A stretch of 64,000 nt of DNA. Source: Ruminococcus gauvreauii. Lineage in GTDB: Bacteria; Bacillota; Clostridia; Lachnospirales; Lachnospiraceae. The stretch is taken from positions 248,001 to 312,000 of the forward strand of contig NZ_CP102290.1 of assembly GCF_025151995.1 (NCBI RefSeq). Direction: 5' to 3'. The stretch's first letter is position 1; the number at the start of each line of letters is the position of its first letter. Under the pieces are notes generated by a model. The model was not told the origin of the DNA. It worked only from the letters and a program-made list of their open reading frames with translations, and ran no database searches. The position numbers and the translations under genes were made by a program. Below are positions 40,247 through 49,166 of this stretch, in pieces.

Positions 40247-42216
40247 AGCGCCTCGCCTCCTTCACAGGAGATGACATAGACAGGATTCTGTCCCATCATC
40301 ATATGATACCTGCCAACACTTTTGGACTTGCCGATGCTCACCGATGCAATGTCAATATCCGTCACCGGAAGTGTTTTGACAGCATCGAGCGCCTCGGCAA
40401 CCGTCTCCAGCGTAATACAGTTGATGACCATACGCACAGACGGATTTTTCGAAAGCAGCTGCTGCATAATCTCTTTCAGATTGCCGGAAGAACCTCCGAT
40501 AAATGCATGTGTCGGTGCGGGAAGCTCTTCGCAGGCATGGGGAGCCAGGCCTTCTATGATCTCCAGATGATCCACCGCAAATTTCTCTTTATTTCTGTGA
40601 AGCAGCGCTACCGCCTCCGGTTTCTTCTCAATCGCATAGACATGTCCGCAGGCAGCTTTTAAAGCCATTTCCACCGATACGGAACCCGTACCCGCTCCCA
40701 CGTCATAGATGACCGAATCTTTCTTCAGCCTCAGCTTTGACAGGGAAATGTCACGGATCTCTTCTTTCGTCATCGGAGCCTTATCACGAAGGAATTCACT
40801 GTCCGGTATCCCGTGTGTGACGATATGATCGGCCGCTTTCTCATTCTCGATCAGCACAACGCTGAGTGCATCCGTCTTACATCCCGAGAATTCCTCCGCA
40901 GTGCCTGTCCAGATCTGTTCATTCGGGTACGCGAGCCGTTCTCCGACAGAGACTCTCACATCTCCCAGGCCGTATCCGCACAGTCTGGTGCACAATGTGC
41001 CGATGCCGGTCTCGTCTCCGACGATGGCAAATACCTTCGGGCATTCTTTCACCATGCTGACGATGTTGACAGACCGCCCGTGCATACTGCAGGGTGTCAC
41101 GTCCTCCCACGGTTTTTTAAGCTGTGCCAGAAAATAGATCATCGAAGAAACGCCCGGAATCAGTTCGCAGCCATCCGGCAATACTTCCAGCAGTTTCTTC
41201 GCCCCGCTGTAAAAGCCGACATCCCCCGACAATGCGATGGCAATCTTTTCGAATTCCGGATGAGCATCAATATAATCGGCAATCTCCTGGGGACGGTATG
41301 CATGAAATACTTCCTGTGACGCTTCTGCGATCTTCTGTGTCATACGCCTTGCCCCGATCAGCAGCTGCGCTTCCCTGCAGGTCTCGTACGCCTCCTTCGT
41401 CATATTGTTCACAGGACCCATGCCGATACCCACAAGCGTGATCCTGCGTTCCACGGGAATACAAAATAGTTCCCTCAGGTGCTGCCTGCACTGCGCGAGC
41501 GTCATTCCCTCCTCACGGAGCGGGCGTCCGATCAGCACCAGAGTCGCCCCTGTCTGGCGTGCAGCCTCATACTTTTCCAGAAAGCCCCCGGTATTCCCGG
41601 ATTCTTTTGTGACGAGATATCTGCAGTCCAGCTGTCTGAGCATCGCGATATTGAGCTCCTTCGAAAAAGGTCCCTGCATACAGATCAGGTGTTTCCCTTC
41701 AAACCCAAGCCCTGCGCACGATACCGCAACTTCAGGGAGTGAAAGTACTCTCGCATAGACGCGTTCCCGGTAATCCGCAAGCTTCGTATATTCTGCCAGC
41801 TCTTTACTTCCCGTCGTCGCAAGAACATTTCCCTGCGTATTCTGCAGGTAAGCAACCGCATCCGCAACACTGTCCACATATACGACATCCTTGTCATTTA
41901 CCTGATGACCGCTGCGCAGCAGACGCAGATACGGCTTCTTGGCCGCCTCACAGGCCAAACGGATATTGGCAGTCACTTCCGCCGCATACGGATGGGTTGC
42001 GTCGATCACCACCCGGGGATTTTCCCGCTCCATAAGCGCTTTCATCTGGTCCCGATCCAGACGCTCATGGGAAATCTTCAGGCTTCCTCCTTTTGGAAGC
42101 AGACTTTCGCCGTACTGTGTTGCAACACAGACGTATGTCTCAATATGATATTTGCTTAAGAATTCCGCAATGGTTCGCCCCTCCAGCGTACCTGCAAAAA
42201 TCAGGACTTCAGACAT
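40243..42216 (-). CDS. CbiJ-CbiE-CbiT triple fusion (precorrin-6A reductase, C5- and C15-methyltransferase/decarboxylase)
   Basis: 657 residues in three domains. CbiJ, about 1-250: ILIFAGTLEGR-type start, IDATHPYAAE, VTKESGNTGGFLEK and LVLIGRP. CbiE, about 257-460: ITLVGIGMGPVNNMTKEAY, ALSGDVGFYSGAKKL and PGVSSMIYFLAQL. CbiT, from about 465: FLRDKAPMTKEEIRD, YDVGAGTGSVSVEMAL and FIGGSSGNLKEI. It would carry out reduction of cobalt-precorrin-6A, methylation at C5, and methylation at C15 with decarboxylation. CbiE-CbiT fusion equals CobL; having CbiJ fused as well is less usual. Confidence 0.93.
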   Translation of the reverse strand: MSEVLIFAGTLEGRTIAEFLSKYHIETYVCVATQYGESLLPKGGSLKISHERLDRDQMKALMERENPRVVIDATHPYAAEVTANIRLACEAAKKPYLRLLRSGHQVNDKDVVYVDSVADAVAYLQNTQGNVLATTGSKELAEYTKLADYRERVYARVLSLPEVAVSCAGLGFEGKHLICMQGPFSKELNIAMLRQLDCRYLVTKESGNTGGFLEKYEAARQTGATLVLIGRPLREEGMTLAQCRQHLRELFCIPVERRITLVGIGMGPVNNMTKEAYETCREAQLLIGARRMTQKIAEASQEVFHAYRPQEIADYIDAHPEFEKIAIALSGDVGFYSGAKKLLEVLPDGCELIPGVSSMIYFLAQLKKPWEDVTPCSMHGRSVNIVSMVKECPKVFAIVGDETGIGTLCTRLCGYGLGDVRVSVGERLAYPNEQIWTGTAEEFSGCKTDALSVVLIENEKAADHIVTHGIPDSEFLRDKAPMTKEEIRDISLSKLRLKKDSVIYDVGAGTGSVSVEMALKAACGHVYAIEKKPEAVALLHRNKEKFAVDHLEIIEGLAPHACEELPAPTHAFIGGSSGNLKEIMQQLLSKNPSVRMVINCITLETVAEALDAVKTLPVTDIDIASVSIGKSKSVGRYHMMMGQNPVYVISCEGGEAL

Positions 42217-42940
42217 TCCGATACCCTCTTGGAGTCACCATTTTTCCGCCCAGTTCCTTCGTCTGTGAGTTTCCGATAAATACCGTCGTAAACATATCGA
42301 CACTCGTATCCTTAAGCTCTTTTAACGTCATCACTTTCATCTCTTCTCCGTCACGTCCGATATTTCCGACGATTCCGCAGACCGTGTCTTCTTTCTTGAA
42401 TCGCATCATCAGATCACACGCTTTCCGCAGATAATCATGTCTTTTTTTGCTGGAAGGATTGTACAGGCAGATCACAAAATCCGCCTCCGCGGCATTCAGA
42501 AGACGTTTTTCGATCTTCTCCCACGGTGTCAACAGGTCACTCAGGCTGATCAGACAGAAATCATGGATCAGCGGTGCTCCCAGCACGGCAGCGCCGCCCG
42601 TCGCGGCTGTTACCCCAGGTATGACCTCCAGCTCAACTTCCGGATAATTCACCCCGACCTCATACATGAGTCCGGACATCCCGTACACACCGGCATCCCC
42701 GCTGCAGATCATGGACACCGTCTTTCCTTTCATCGCTTCCTGAAACGCCAGGTCGCAGCGCTCCACTTCCTTCGTCATCGGCGTTGTCATAAAGTCTTTG
42801 CCCGGAAAATGATTTTTTACAAGGTCAACGTACACCGTATAGCCGATAATGGTGTCGCTGGCGCGAAGCGCCTCCGCTGCCTTGATCGTCATCTGTTCGT
42901 ACTCTCCGGGACCGATACCCACCACATATAATTTATTCAA
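42209..42940 (-). CDS. cbiH: Precorrin-3B/cobalt-factor III C17-methyltransferase
   Basis: About 243 residues of the tetrapyrrole methyltransferase family: NKLYVVGIGPGEYEQMT, ICSGDAGVYGMSGLMYEV and GVTAATGGAAVLGAPLIHDF. It methylates C17 and contracts the ring. Start codons are unusual: TTG at 42940, six bases after GGAGAG, is preferred, with TTG at 42946 as the alternative. It overlaps both cbiG and the fusion gene slightly. Confidence 0.94.
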   Translation of the reverse strand: MNKLYVVGIGPGEYEQMTIKAAEALRASDTIIGYTVYVDLVKNHFPGKDFMTTPMTKEVERCDLAFQEAMKGKTVSMICSGDAGVYGMSGLMYEVGVNYPEVELEVIPGVTAATGGAAVLGAPLIHDFCLISLSDLLTPWEKIEKRLLNAAEADFVICLYNPSSKKRHDYLRKACDLMMRFKKEDTVCGIVGNIGRDGEEMKVMTLKELKDTSVDMFTTVFIGNSQTKELGGKMVTPRGYRNV

Positions 42941-43976
42941 ATCCAACTCTCCATTCTTCCATGGCGAACGCGACGGTTACGCCATTTTTTCCGATTTTTT
43001 TCTGTATCAGGCTGCCGCCCGTCACCGCGCGAACCGCACTGCGCTCACACACGTTATCGACACCCGTCACGGATTTCACGAAATCAGACGGAGAGAACTC
43101 CCCTTCCGTCTGCTCCAGTTCCCGGGCGGTGTACGTGATGAGCGGCAGATCCATCTCTCTGCAGAATGCAGCCAGCCCTTCTTCTTCCTTCTTTATATCA
43201 ATGGTTGCCACCTGTGTAACTGCCTCATGAAAAATGCCGTTGATCTGGCAGACTTCCTCAAACAACTCCTCGATCTGCTCCCGCTGTGTGCCTTTCCTGC
43301 ACCCGATCCCGGCCGTTATGCATCTCGGTATCAGCCACAGTGTCTGTTCAAACGGCTGGCGGTCGTAGTGCACGCCCACATAGATGCCGAGCGGCAGCGA
43401 CTCCCTGTCCATATACAGCCCTTCCGGGAGCTCCCCTTCCACCGGCAGTTCACTGATAAATCCAATCGAACCCCCGCTTAAAAGTTTTGCTGAAATTTCT
43501 TTCGCAAGTGTCATATTGGAAATATACAGCCTGTTCTTCTTCGCAAAGACATCGACCGCAAAACGCTGGTTCACATCCGTCGCCGTTGTCAGTACCGGAG
43601 TCGCGCCGAGTCCCGTACTGATCTGACCGGCAAGCTCGTTGGCGCCGCCCAGATGACCGGACAGCAGCGGAATACAGAATTTCCCCTGCTCATCCAGCAC
43701 GAGGACAGCCGGATCATATTTTTTGTCCTCTACCCACGGTGCGACTGCGCGCACTGCAATGCCGCTGGCACCGATAAAGACAACCGCTTCTTTCGTCTCG
43801 AACATTCTTTTTGCCCATTGCTGAAGGGGTTCTTTCACCTGCTGTGCGGAGACCTCCTTCAGGTAACGGCTCTTTGCAAATACAGAGACGTTATGCCCCT
43901 GCCTGACAAGAAGATGCGCAATCTTCTCCGCAAGTACAAATCCGTTCATCGTAAAACAGATAATTCCTGTGTCCAT
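42933..43976 (-). CDS. cbiG: Cobalt-precorrin 5A hydrolase
   Basis: 347 residues with the CbiG N-terminal domain (VFIGASGIAVRAVAPWVEDKKYDPAVL in short pieces), GHLGGANELAGQIS, TTATDVN and a C-terminal domain with AGIGCRKGTQ. It opens the delta-lactone and releases the C2 unit as acetaldehyde. The anaerobic-specific step confirms the oxygen-independent pathway. Confidence 0.95.
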   Translation of the reverse strand: MDTGIICFTMNGFVLAEKIAHLLVRQGHNVSVFAKSRYLKEVSAQQVKEPLQQWAKRMFETKEAVVFIGASGIAVRAVAPWVEDKKYDPAVLVLDEQGKFCIPLLSGHLGGANELAGQISTGLGATPVLTTATDVNQRFAVDVFAKKNRLYISNMTLAKEISAKLLSGGSIGFISELPVEGELPEGLYMDRESLPLGIYVGVHYDRQPFEQTLWLIPRCITAGIGCRKGTQREQIEELFEEVCQINGIFHEAVTQVATIDIKKEEEGLAAFCREMDLPLITYTARELEQTEGEFSPSDFVKSVTGVDNVCERSAVRAVTGGSLIQKKIGKNGVTVAFAMEEWRVGFE

Positions 43977-43987
43977 TTCTCTCCTAC

Positions 43988-44746
43988 TTATTTACTGGCC
44001 TGGCGAAACTCTGTGGTAAACGCCGGATTATACAGTTCAGAGCGCTGATAATGACTGTGTGTCACCACATCCCCAATGATCATCAGTGCAGTCTTCGTGA
44101 TATTCTCTTTTTTCGCAGTCTCCGCCAGTGTGCCGACCGTGCAGACAGCTGTCTTCTCATCTTCCCAGGTAGCCTTGTAAACGATCGCCGCCGGTGTATC
44201 CGCTGTATATCCGCCCTCGATCAGACGGCTGCTCAGTTCTTCCAGCATACCCGTACTCAAAAACACAACCATCGTCGCGTGATGCGACGCGAACGATTCA
44301 ATGCTCTCCTTTTCCGGCACCGGTGTGCGGCCTGCCATCCTTGTGATGACGACACTCTGTGACACGTCCGGAAGCGTATATTCCAGATTCAGTGCGGAAG
44401 CCGCACCACAGAAAGAACTGACGCCGGGACAGGAATCATAGGCAATCTCTTTCTCATCCAGCACATCCATCTGCTCCCGGATCGCCCCGTAAAGACAGGG
44501 ATCGCCCGTATGCAGGCGTACGGTCACAAGGTCCTTTTCCTCCGCCGCATACATGACATCGAGTACTTCCTCCAGAGTCATTTTTGCACTGTTATAAATC
44601 TCACAGCCTTCCCTGGCATAATCCAGCAGCTGTGGATTGACCAGTGAGCCTGCATAGATGATGACGTCTGCCTCTTCCAGATATTTCTTACCGCGAATTG
44701 TGATCAAATCAGGGGCACCTGAGCCCGCTCCAACAAAATGTATCAT
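43988..44746 (-). CDS. cbiF: Cobalt-precorrin-4 C11-methyltransferase
   Basis: 252 residues: IHFVGAGSGAPDLITIRGKK, YAGSLVNPQLL, RLHTGDPCLYGAIREQMDVL and PGVSSFCGAASALNLEYTLP. SAM-dependent methylation of C11. Eleven bases separate it from cbiG. Confidence 0.95.
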   Translation of the reverse strand: MIHFVGAGSGAPDLITIRGKKYLEEADVIIYAGSLVNPQLLDYAREGCEIYNSAKMTLEEVLDVMYAAEEKDLVTVRLHTGDPCLYGAIREQMDVLDEKEIAYDSCPGVSSFCGAASALNLEYTLPDVSQSVVITRMAGRTPVPEKESIESFASHHATMVVFLSTGMLEELSSRLIEGGYTADTPAAIVYKATWEDEKTAVCTVGTLAETAKKENITKTALMIIGDVVTHSHYQRSELYNPAFTTEFRQASK

Positions 44747-44750
44747 CTCT

Positions 44751-45437
44751 TTAGTTTTTCTCCTTTACTATGATCAGGGAATAATATCCGGCATCTTCCG
44801 GTATCTCATCTGCTCCCCTGAAAATCTTCTCATTCTCCATACCGCAGTTCTCGATCATCACCACGTTGGCATTCAGTTCCTTCAGCTGTCTTTTCACCTC
44901 ATGCATCTGCTTCCCGGCTTTCATCAGAACCTTGGTCCCCGGCAGTTTCAGCGCTTCCTCAATCTGGTAAGAAGCCGGTATCACGTGAAGCGGTTCCGCC
45001 TTTTCAACCAGCCCCATATTCAGACGTGCCGCAACGGCGCAGAATGAAGTGATACCGCTCACAATCTCCACCTCATATCCCATATCCTGCACACGTGCGT
45101 GTACATACAGATAGGTGGAATAGACGGTTGTATCTCCAAGTGTCAGAAATGCAACCTGTTTCCCTGTATCCAGCAGTGCTGCAATTTTATCCGCCCCCTC
45201 CTGGTGGCTCTTCTCCAGAAGATCCGCGTCTTTCGTCATCGGCATCTCGATTGGAAGCAGCTCTTTTTCTGCCAGTTCCGGGTATGCCTGTACTACAATC
45301 TTATAAGCGATCGTCTCCTGCGGCACTCTGCCCGGCACTGCGATCACATCGCTCTCCTGAATCATTCTAAGCGCTTTCAGAGTCAGAAGTTCCGGATCTC
45401 CGGGTCCAACTCCCAAACCATACAATTTTCCTGCCAT
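44751..45437 (-). CDS. cbiL: Precorrin-2/cobalt-factor II C20-methyltransferase
   Basis: 228 residues: GKLYGLGVGPGDPELLTLKA, TLGDTTVYSTYLYVH and SGITSFCAVAARLNMGLVEK. It methylates C20 of cobalt-sirohydrochlorin. The LGVGPGDPELLTLKA start and neighbours support CbiL over other family members. Confidence 0.95.
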   Translation of the reverse strand: MAGKLYGLGVGPGDPELLTLKALRMIQESDVIAVPGRVPQETIAYKIVVQAYPELAEKELLPIEMPMTKDADLLEKSHQEGADKIAALLDTGKQVAFLTLGDTTVYSTYLYVHARVQDMGYEVEIVSGITSFCAVAARLNMGLVEKAEPLHVIPASYQIEEALKLPGTKVLMKAGKQMHEVKRQLKELNANVVMIENCGMENEKIFRGADEIPEDAGYYSLIIVKEKN

Positions 45438-45483
45438 CTTTTTCTCCTTTTTGTACTTCTATCATGATGCGCTCATTCGGCGC

Positions 45484-46641
45484 CTATGAACATTGTCCGT
45501 TGATGATATCGATCATACTGTCTGCATTCTCCGATTTTGCAAGTGATCCATGTACATTTGAAAATATGATCGTTCCAATATCCAGATCCGTTTTTATCTG
45601 ATGCTTCAGATAATACTGTATCTTTTCCATGGTAACACGCATTGTCTCATCCAGAATATCGTACTCTTTCAGAATATCCAGCGCTTCTTCCGTCGTTATC
45701 GTCTCCAGCACGCGTTTCACACAGGTAAGGTCTGCACCCGCACGCAAGGCCTGTGCCGCCATCAACTCTGCACGGCTGTCCGCGTGATGGGAATGGGTGT
45801 TCATGATGCCCCCCGATACTTTGATGAATTTTCCGATATGAGAGATAAACAGAATGCCTTTTACGCCGAGCCCCGCCGCCATCTCCAGTGTTTCACCGAT
45901 ATAGTTGCTGCATTTCATGCTGTATGTCAGGTCAAGGTCCATCTGCTCTTTCGAAAAAACTTCCCCGTAATTTCCCGGTGTCATCACGAGATAACGTGCC
46001 CCCGCTTCGCAGAGCATTTTCATCTCCACACGGATGCTCTCGATCAGTGCGGCTTCACTCATGGGTATGACGATACCGCTCGTTCCGAGTATGGAGATGC
46101 CTCCGACGATCCCCAGCCTCGGATTGAATGTCCGAACCGCAATCTCCTCCCCTTTCGGAACTGATATCACAATGTTCAGTCCGCCCCGGTATCCCTGCTC
46201 CCTGCACACTGCAGCTGCCTCTTTCGTGATCATGCTGCGCGGAACCCGGTTGATCGCCGCCTCACCCACCGGCTGCTGCAGTCCGGGTCTGGTCACACGC
46301 CCGACTCCGGGTCCGCCGCTGATATGTATTCCCGCATCTTCTGACCTGGTAACTTCGGCATAGACCAGTGCCCCATTCGTTGCATCCGGATCATCCCCGC
46401 CGTCTTTCCTGACAGCGCAGCTTACCCGTGCGTCTTCCATATGGATATCCTCGATCAGAAGATGCAGCAGAATCCCTTTCGGCGTCATCAGAGAAACCTC
46501 TTCCACCGTCTTCCCGGTCAGCAGCATCATAGCTGCGGCTTTCCCCGCCGCCGCCGCACAGGAACCTGTGGTATAACCAAGACGCAGTGTTTTGTTGTCC
46601 TTGACGATAACATGTTCTTCCAGTCCTGTCCTGTGACTCAT
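45484..46641 (-). CDS. cbiD: Cobalt-precorrin-5B C1-methyltransferase
   Basis: About 385 residues with the CbiD signature LRLGYTTGSCAAAAGKAAAMML and GVGRVTRPGL, GTSGIVIPMSEAALI and FISHIGKFIKVSGGIMNTHS. It methylates C1. First gene of the long cobalamin operon; AGGAG is five bases before the ATG, and the riboswitch terminator lies just upstream. Confidence 0.96.
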   Translation of the reverse strand: MSHRTGLEEHVIVKDNKTLRLGYTTGSCAAAAGKAAAMMLLTGKTVEEVSLMTPKGILLHLLIEDIHMEDARVSCAVRKDGGDDPDATNGALVYAEVTRSEDAGIHISGGPGVGRVTRPGLQQPVGEAAINRVPRSMITKEAAAVCREQGYRGGLNIVISVPKGEEIAVRTFNPRLGIVGGISILGTSGIVIPMSEAALIESIRVEMKMLCEAGARYLVMTPGNYGEVFSKEQMDLDLTYSMKCSNYIGETLEMAAGLGVKGILFISHIGKFIKVSGGIMNTHSHHADSRAELMAAQALRAGADLTCVKRVLETITTEEALDILKEYDILDETMRVTMEKIQYYLKHQIKTDLDIGTIIFSNVHGSLAKSENADSMIDIINGQCS

Positions 46642-46666
46642 CACTTCTCCTTTGTATCATCGAAAA

Positions 46667-46698
46667 ACAACCGTTGTCTACGAAAAGACAACGGTTGT
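46667..46698 (-). terminator. Riboswitch-controlled terminator before cbiD
   Basis: Perfect 13-bp arms (46667-46679 and 46686-46698), six-base loop, followed on the minus strand by five T residues and then the cbiD ribosome binding site. Confidence 0.9.
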
Positions 46699-46704
46699 GT
46701 TGTT

Positions 46705-46830
46705 TCTTCATATATCTTCGGTGGCCGCAAACATATATGTTACTCTATGGCATGGGTATCTGGCTATACAGTAACGGACTTGCGCAGTAGTTTCAACTGC
46801 TTCCCCATGATCCACAAAAGTTAAGTTTTC
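46705..46830 (-). promoter_or_regulatory. Compact cobalamin riboswitch in the cbiD leader
   Basis: On the minus strand: GGGGAAGCAGTTGAAACTACTGC (read as GGGGAA plus a GCAGT/ACTGC hairpin, 46784-46806), then AAGTCCGTTACTGTATA and the B12-box-like GCCAGATACCCATGCC (46749-46764). The order matches the shortened cobalamin aptamers that lack the long P6-P12 arm. Promoter upstream and terminator downstream support a transcription-terminating switch. It differs in class from the one before cbiM. Confidence 0.78.
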
Positions 46831-46838
46831 CAAAATTC

Positions 46839-46867
46839 ATTATAGTTGTTTTCGGGAATACTGTCAA
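46839..46867 (-). promoter_or_regulatory. Consensus sigma-A promoter of the cbi operon
   Basis: On the minus strand TTGACA (46862-46867), 17-bp spacer, TATAAT (46839-46844). A perfect match to consensus at both hexamers. Confidence 0.92.
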
Positions 46868-46895
46868 CAATTTGTCTGCAACATTTCAGAACGGT

Positions 46896-49082
46896 TTAGT
46901 TGTATTTCCACTCTCTGAAGAATGTATGTCCCTTATATTTGAAGGCGCCGCAGGCCTTCTCGTCCAGGTTTAATTGTTCAAACGATGCATGAGTCATAAA
47001 GAACAGACAGTCAAAGTCTTTATCCTCAAATCCGTCAACTCCCGGAACGATTCGTTTTTTGGTTACCCCGTTCTTGTAGTTATTATAAATCGTCGTCGCC
47101 TGTTTTGCAGCTTTCATGCTGGTGTAATTGTTAATCTTTCCCAGTGCCTCACTGTCATTATCGCGAATGCCTTCCAGAAGATTTGTCAGGCTGCCGTTTC
47201 TGGCCACTTCAAACTGCTGATTAGCATACACCACAAAGTTCATACTCGACGGGAACGAACTGCTCAGCATCCGGTTATAGATGGTGAGCGCAACCATGAT
47301 CTGACCTTCCAGTCCCTGATTCCCCGCCTCCGTATAGAGCACAGCCGCCAAAAATTCCATTGGCGTCACCTGATCGGCGCCGTAGCCGATCTGCGGATCC
47401 AGATAGAGCTGAGGTTCCACTTTATATGTCTTGTTGTTGAGCGGATCTGTGGCGTAGACGTAATCTTTGCCGGCAATCTCCCGGTAGATGCCATCGCTGT
47501 CAAAATAATATTTTTTGCCATCGATTGTCTTGTAGCCGCCGGAGTATCTCATTCCCTTCACTCCGTACGCCCCGGTGCGTTCGAAGAAGTACTTGTTTCC
47601 GTCTATTGTACGCCAGCCGGTATACATTTTACCGATATTCCCGTCGGCGTTTCCCTTCTGGAAGTAGTAGACTCTGCCGTTCATTGTGCGCCAGCCGGTA
47701 TACATCTGACCTTTTGCTCCGGTATTTCCGCCCATCTGGAAATAATAGGTATTTCCGCCCAGGGTCCGCCAGCCGGTATACATCATTCCACGGTCTCCGG
47801 CTCCTCCGCCGACCTGGAAATAGTATCTTTTACCGTTCATCAGCCTCCATCCGGTATTCAGTTTACCGATATTTCCGTCGCTGTTCCCCATCTGAAAGTA
47901 ATAGACTCTGTTGTTCATGGTTCGCCAGCCGGTATACATCCGGCCCTTTTCTCCTTCTTTTCCACCCATTTGGAAATAGTAGGTGTTTTCTCCCAGGGTT
48001 CGCCAGCCGGTGTACATCATTCCACGGTCTCCGGCTCCTCCGCCGATCTGGAAATAGTAGATGTTGCCGTTCATCGTCCTGCGGCCGGTATACAGTTTTC
48101 CGATATTTCCATCACTGTTTCCCTTCTGGAAATAATAAACTCTGTTATTCATCGTCCGCCAGCCGGTGTACATCTGGCCTTTCGCCCCTGTATTTCCGCC
48201 CATCTGAAAGTAATATGTATTTTCACCGAGCGTCCGCCAGCCAGTATACATCTTTCCGCGGTCTCCAAGACCGCCTCCCATCTGAAAATAATACCTCCTG
48301 CCGTCAATTTCCTGCCAGCCGGTCTTTAGTTTGCCAACATGACCGCCCGTATTATTTTTCTGGAAATAAAAGACCCGGTTATTCAATGTCTGCCAGCCGG
48401 TCGTCACCGCGCCTTCTGCCGAGCCTGACTCCCTGAAATAATATGTACTGCCGTCAATCATCTGCCAGCCGGTCTTCATTGCGCCCCTGACGCCTGCGGC
48501 CCCTGTCTCTGTCAGATAATAGGTACCGCTTGGGATCGTGATCCAGCCCGTTTCAAGCCTGCCCCTGGAATCAAAGTAGTACCAGTATTTACCGATTTTC
48601 TCCCATCCCGGAGATGAGTAACTTCCATTAGAAAACCGATATCTGATATCCCCATTCGGTTCTGTAACCCATCCGGCTTTCACCCGTGCGGTCATTAGAT
48701 CTTCCGGCTCCGTCTCCTGGCTTTCCGGCGTCACAGTGGTTTCCGGTTCTCCTGTGGCGTCAGGTTCTTCTGTCACTTCTGGTTCTTCCGTTACTTCTGG
48801 TTCTTCCGTTACTTCTGGTTCTTCAGCGGCCGGAGGCTCCTCCGTAGCATCTGGTTCCCCTGTCATTTCCGGATCTTCCGGTTCCCCCGTAACAGGTACT
48901 TCAGGTTCTTCTGCCTCCTCAGAATTCGGCATGTCCGCGCTGCCCTGTACCGGAAGCTCCCCGATGCCCTGATCTTCATTCTGTGCGCCGAATATCTGCT
49001 CGGGAACCATCAAACATGCCATGCAGCAGATCAGTACTGCCGCCAGTATTCGTTTTCCTCTTCTCGTATGATGCTGTTCCAT
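46896..49082 (-). CDS. Secreted cell wall hydrolase: repeat-rich binding region plus SleB-type catalytic domain
   Basis: 728 residues. A signal peptide (KRILAAVLICCMACLMVP) is followed by an acidic Pro/Glu/Thr linker (about 35-128). From W177 come about thirteen binding modules of 26 residues of the glucan/choline-binding type (TGWxTxxxxxYYFQxGG), and then a C-terminal SleB/Hydrolase_2 domain from about 575, with the likely catalytic glutamate E585 in YTEAGNQGLEGQ. It should bind the wall through the modules and cut peptidoglycan. The paralogue at 49167 has the same front and a different enzyme at the end. Confidence 0.87.
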   Translation of the reverse strand: MEQHHTRRGKRILAAVLICCMACLMVPEQIFGAQNEDQGIGELPVQGSADMPNSEEAEEPEVPVTGEPEDPEMTGEPDATEEPPAAEEPEVTEEPEVTEEPEVTEEPDATGEPETTVTPESQETEPEDLMTARVKAGWVTEPNGDIRYRFSNGSYSSPGWEKIGKYWYYFDSRGRLETGWITIPSGTYYLTETGAAGVRGAMKTGWQMIDGSTYYFRESGSAEGAVTTGWQTLNNRVFYFQKNNTGGHVGKLKTGWQEIDGRRYYFQMGGGLGDRGKMYTGWRTLGENTYYFQMGGNTGAKGQMYTGWRTMNNRVYYFQKGNSDGNIGKLYTGRRTMNGNIYYFQIGGGAGDRGMMYTGWRTLGENTYYFQMGGKEGEKGRMYTGWRTMNNRVYYFQMGNSDGNIGKLNTGWRLMNGKRYYFQVGGGAGDRGMMYTGWRTLGGNTYYFQMGGNTGAKGQMYTGWRTMNGRVYYFQKGNADGNIGKMYTGWRTIDGNKYFFERTGAYGVKGMRYSGGYKTIDGKKYYFDSDGIYREIAGKDYVYATDPLNNKTYKVEPQLYLDPQIGYGADQVTPMEFLAAVLYTEAGNQGLEGQIMVALTIYNRMLSSSFPSSMNFVVYANQQFEVARNGSLTNLLEGIRDNDSEALGKINNYTSMKAAKQATTIYNNYKNGVTKKRIVPGVDGFEDKDFDCLFFMTHASFEQLNLDEKACGAFKYKGHTFFREWKYN
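47544..48551 (-). repeat. Tandem 78-bp modules with a 234-bp higher-order unit
   Basis: In the 728-residue protein the TGW motif recurs at residues 204, 228 and then every 26 residues to 488. Three module types alternate A-B-C-A-B-C-A-B: LGENTYYFQMGG, MNNRVYYFQ.GN and MNG..YYFQ.GGGAGDRGMMY. This indicates amplification of a three-module block. Confidence 0.9.
48763..48824 (-). repeat. 18-bp minisatellite in the acidic linker
   Basis: Three and a half copies of an 18-bp unit (plus strand GGTTCTTCCGTTACTTCT with small changes) encode the hexapeptide EEPEVT. The number of copies is likely to vary between strains. Confidence 0.85.
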
Positions 49083-49098
49083 GTCTTCCCCTTTCTAC

Positions 49099-49120
49099 TT
49101 TACAGACCTCAACCTGTAAA
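49099..49120 (-). promoter_or_regulatory. Palindrome TTTACAG-N8-CTGTAAA upstream of the SleB-type gene
   Basis: A perfect 7-bp inverted repeat just before the ribosome binding site. A related palindrome stands at the same place before the paralogue (50734-50758), so it belongs to the duplicated unit. Confidence 0.6.
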
Positions 49121-49166
49121 ATGTTTCATCATCGTCTCAATATCTTCAAACTCAAATGTATTTCAT

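Noticed and set aside
46974..48436. Long plus-strand open frames opposite the wall-binding repeats
   Set aside because: They are periodic shadows of the 78-bp repeats, have no ribosome binding site and give low-complexity peptides, while the minus-strand frame has clear domains.
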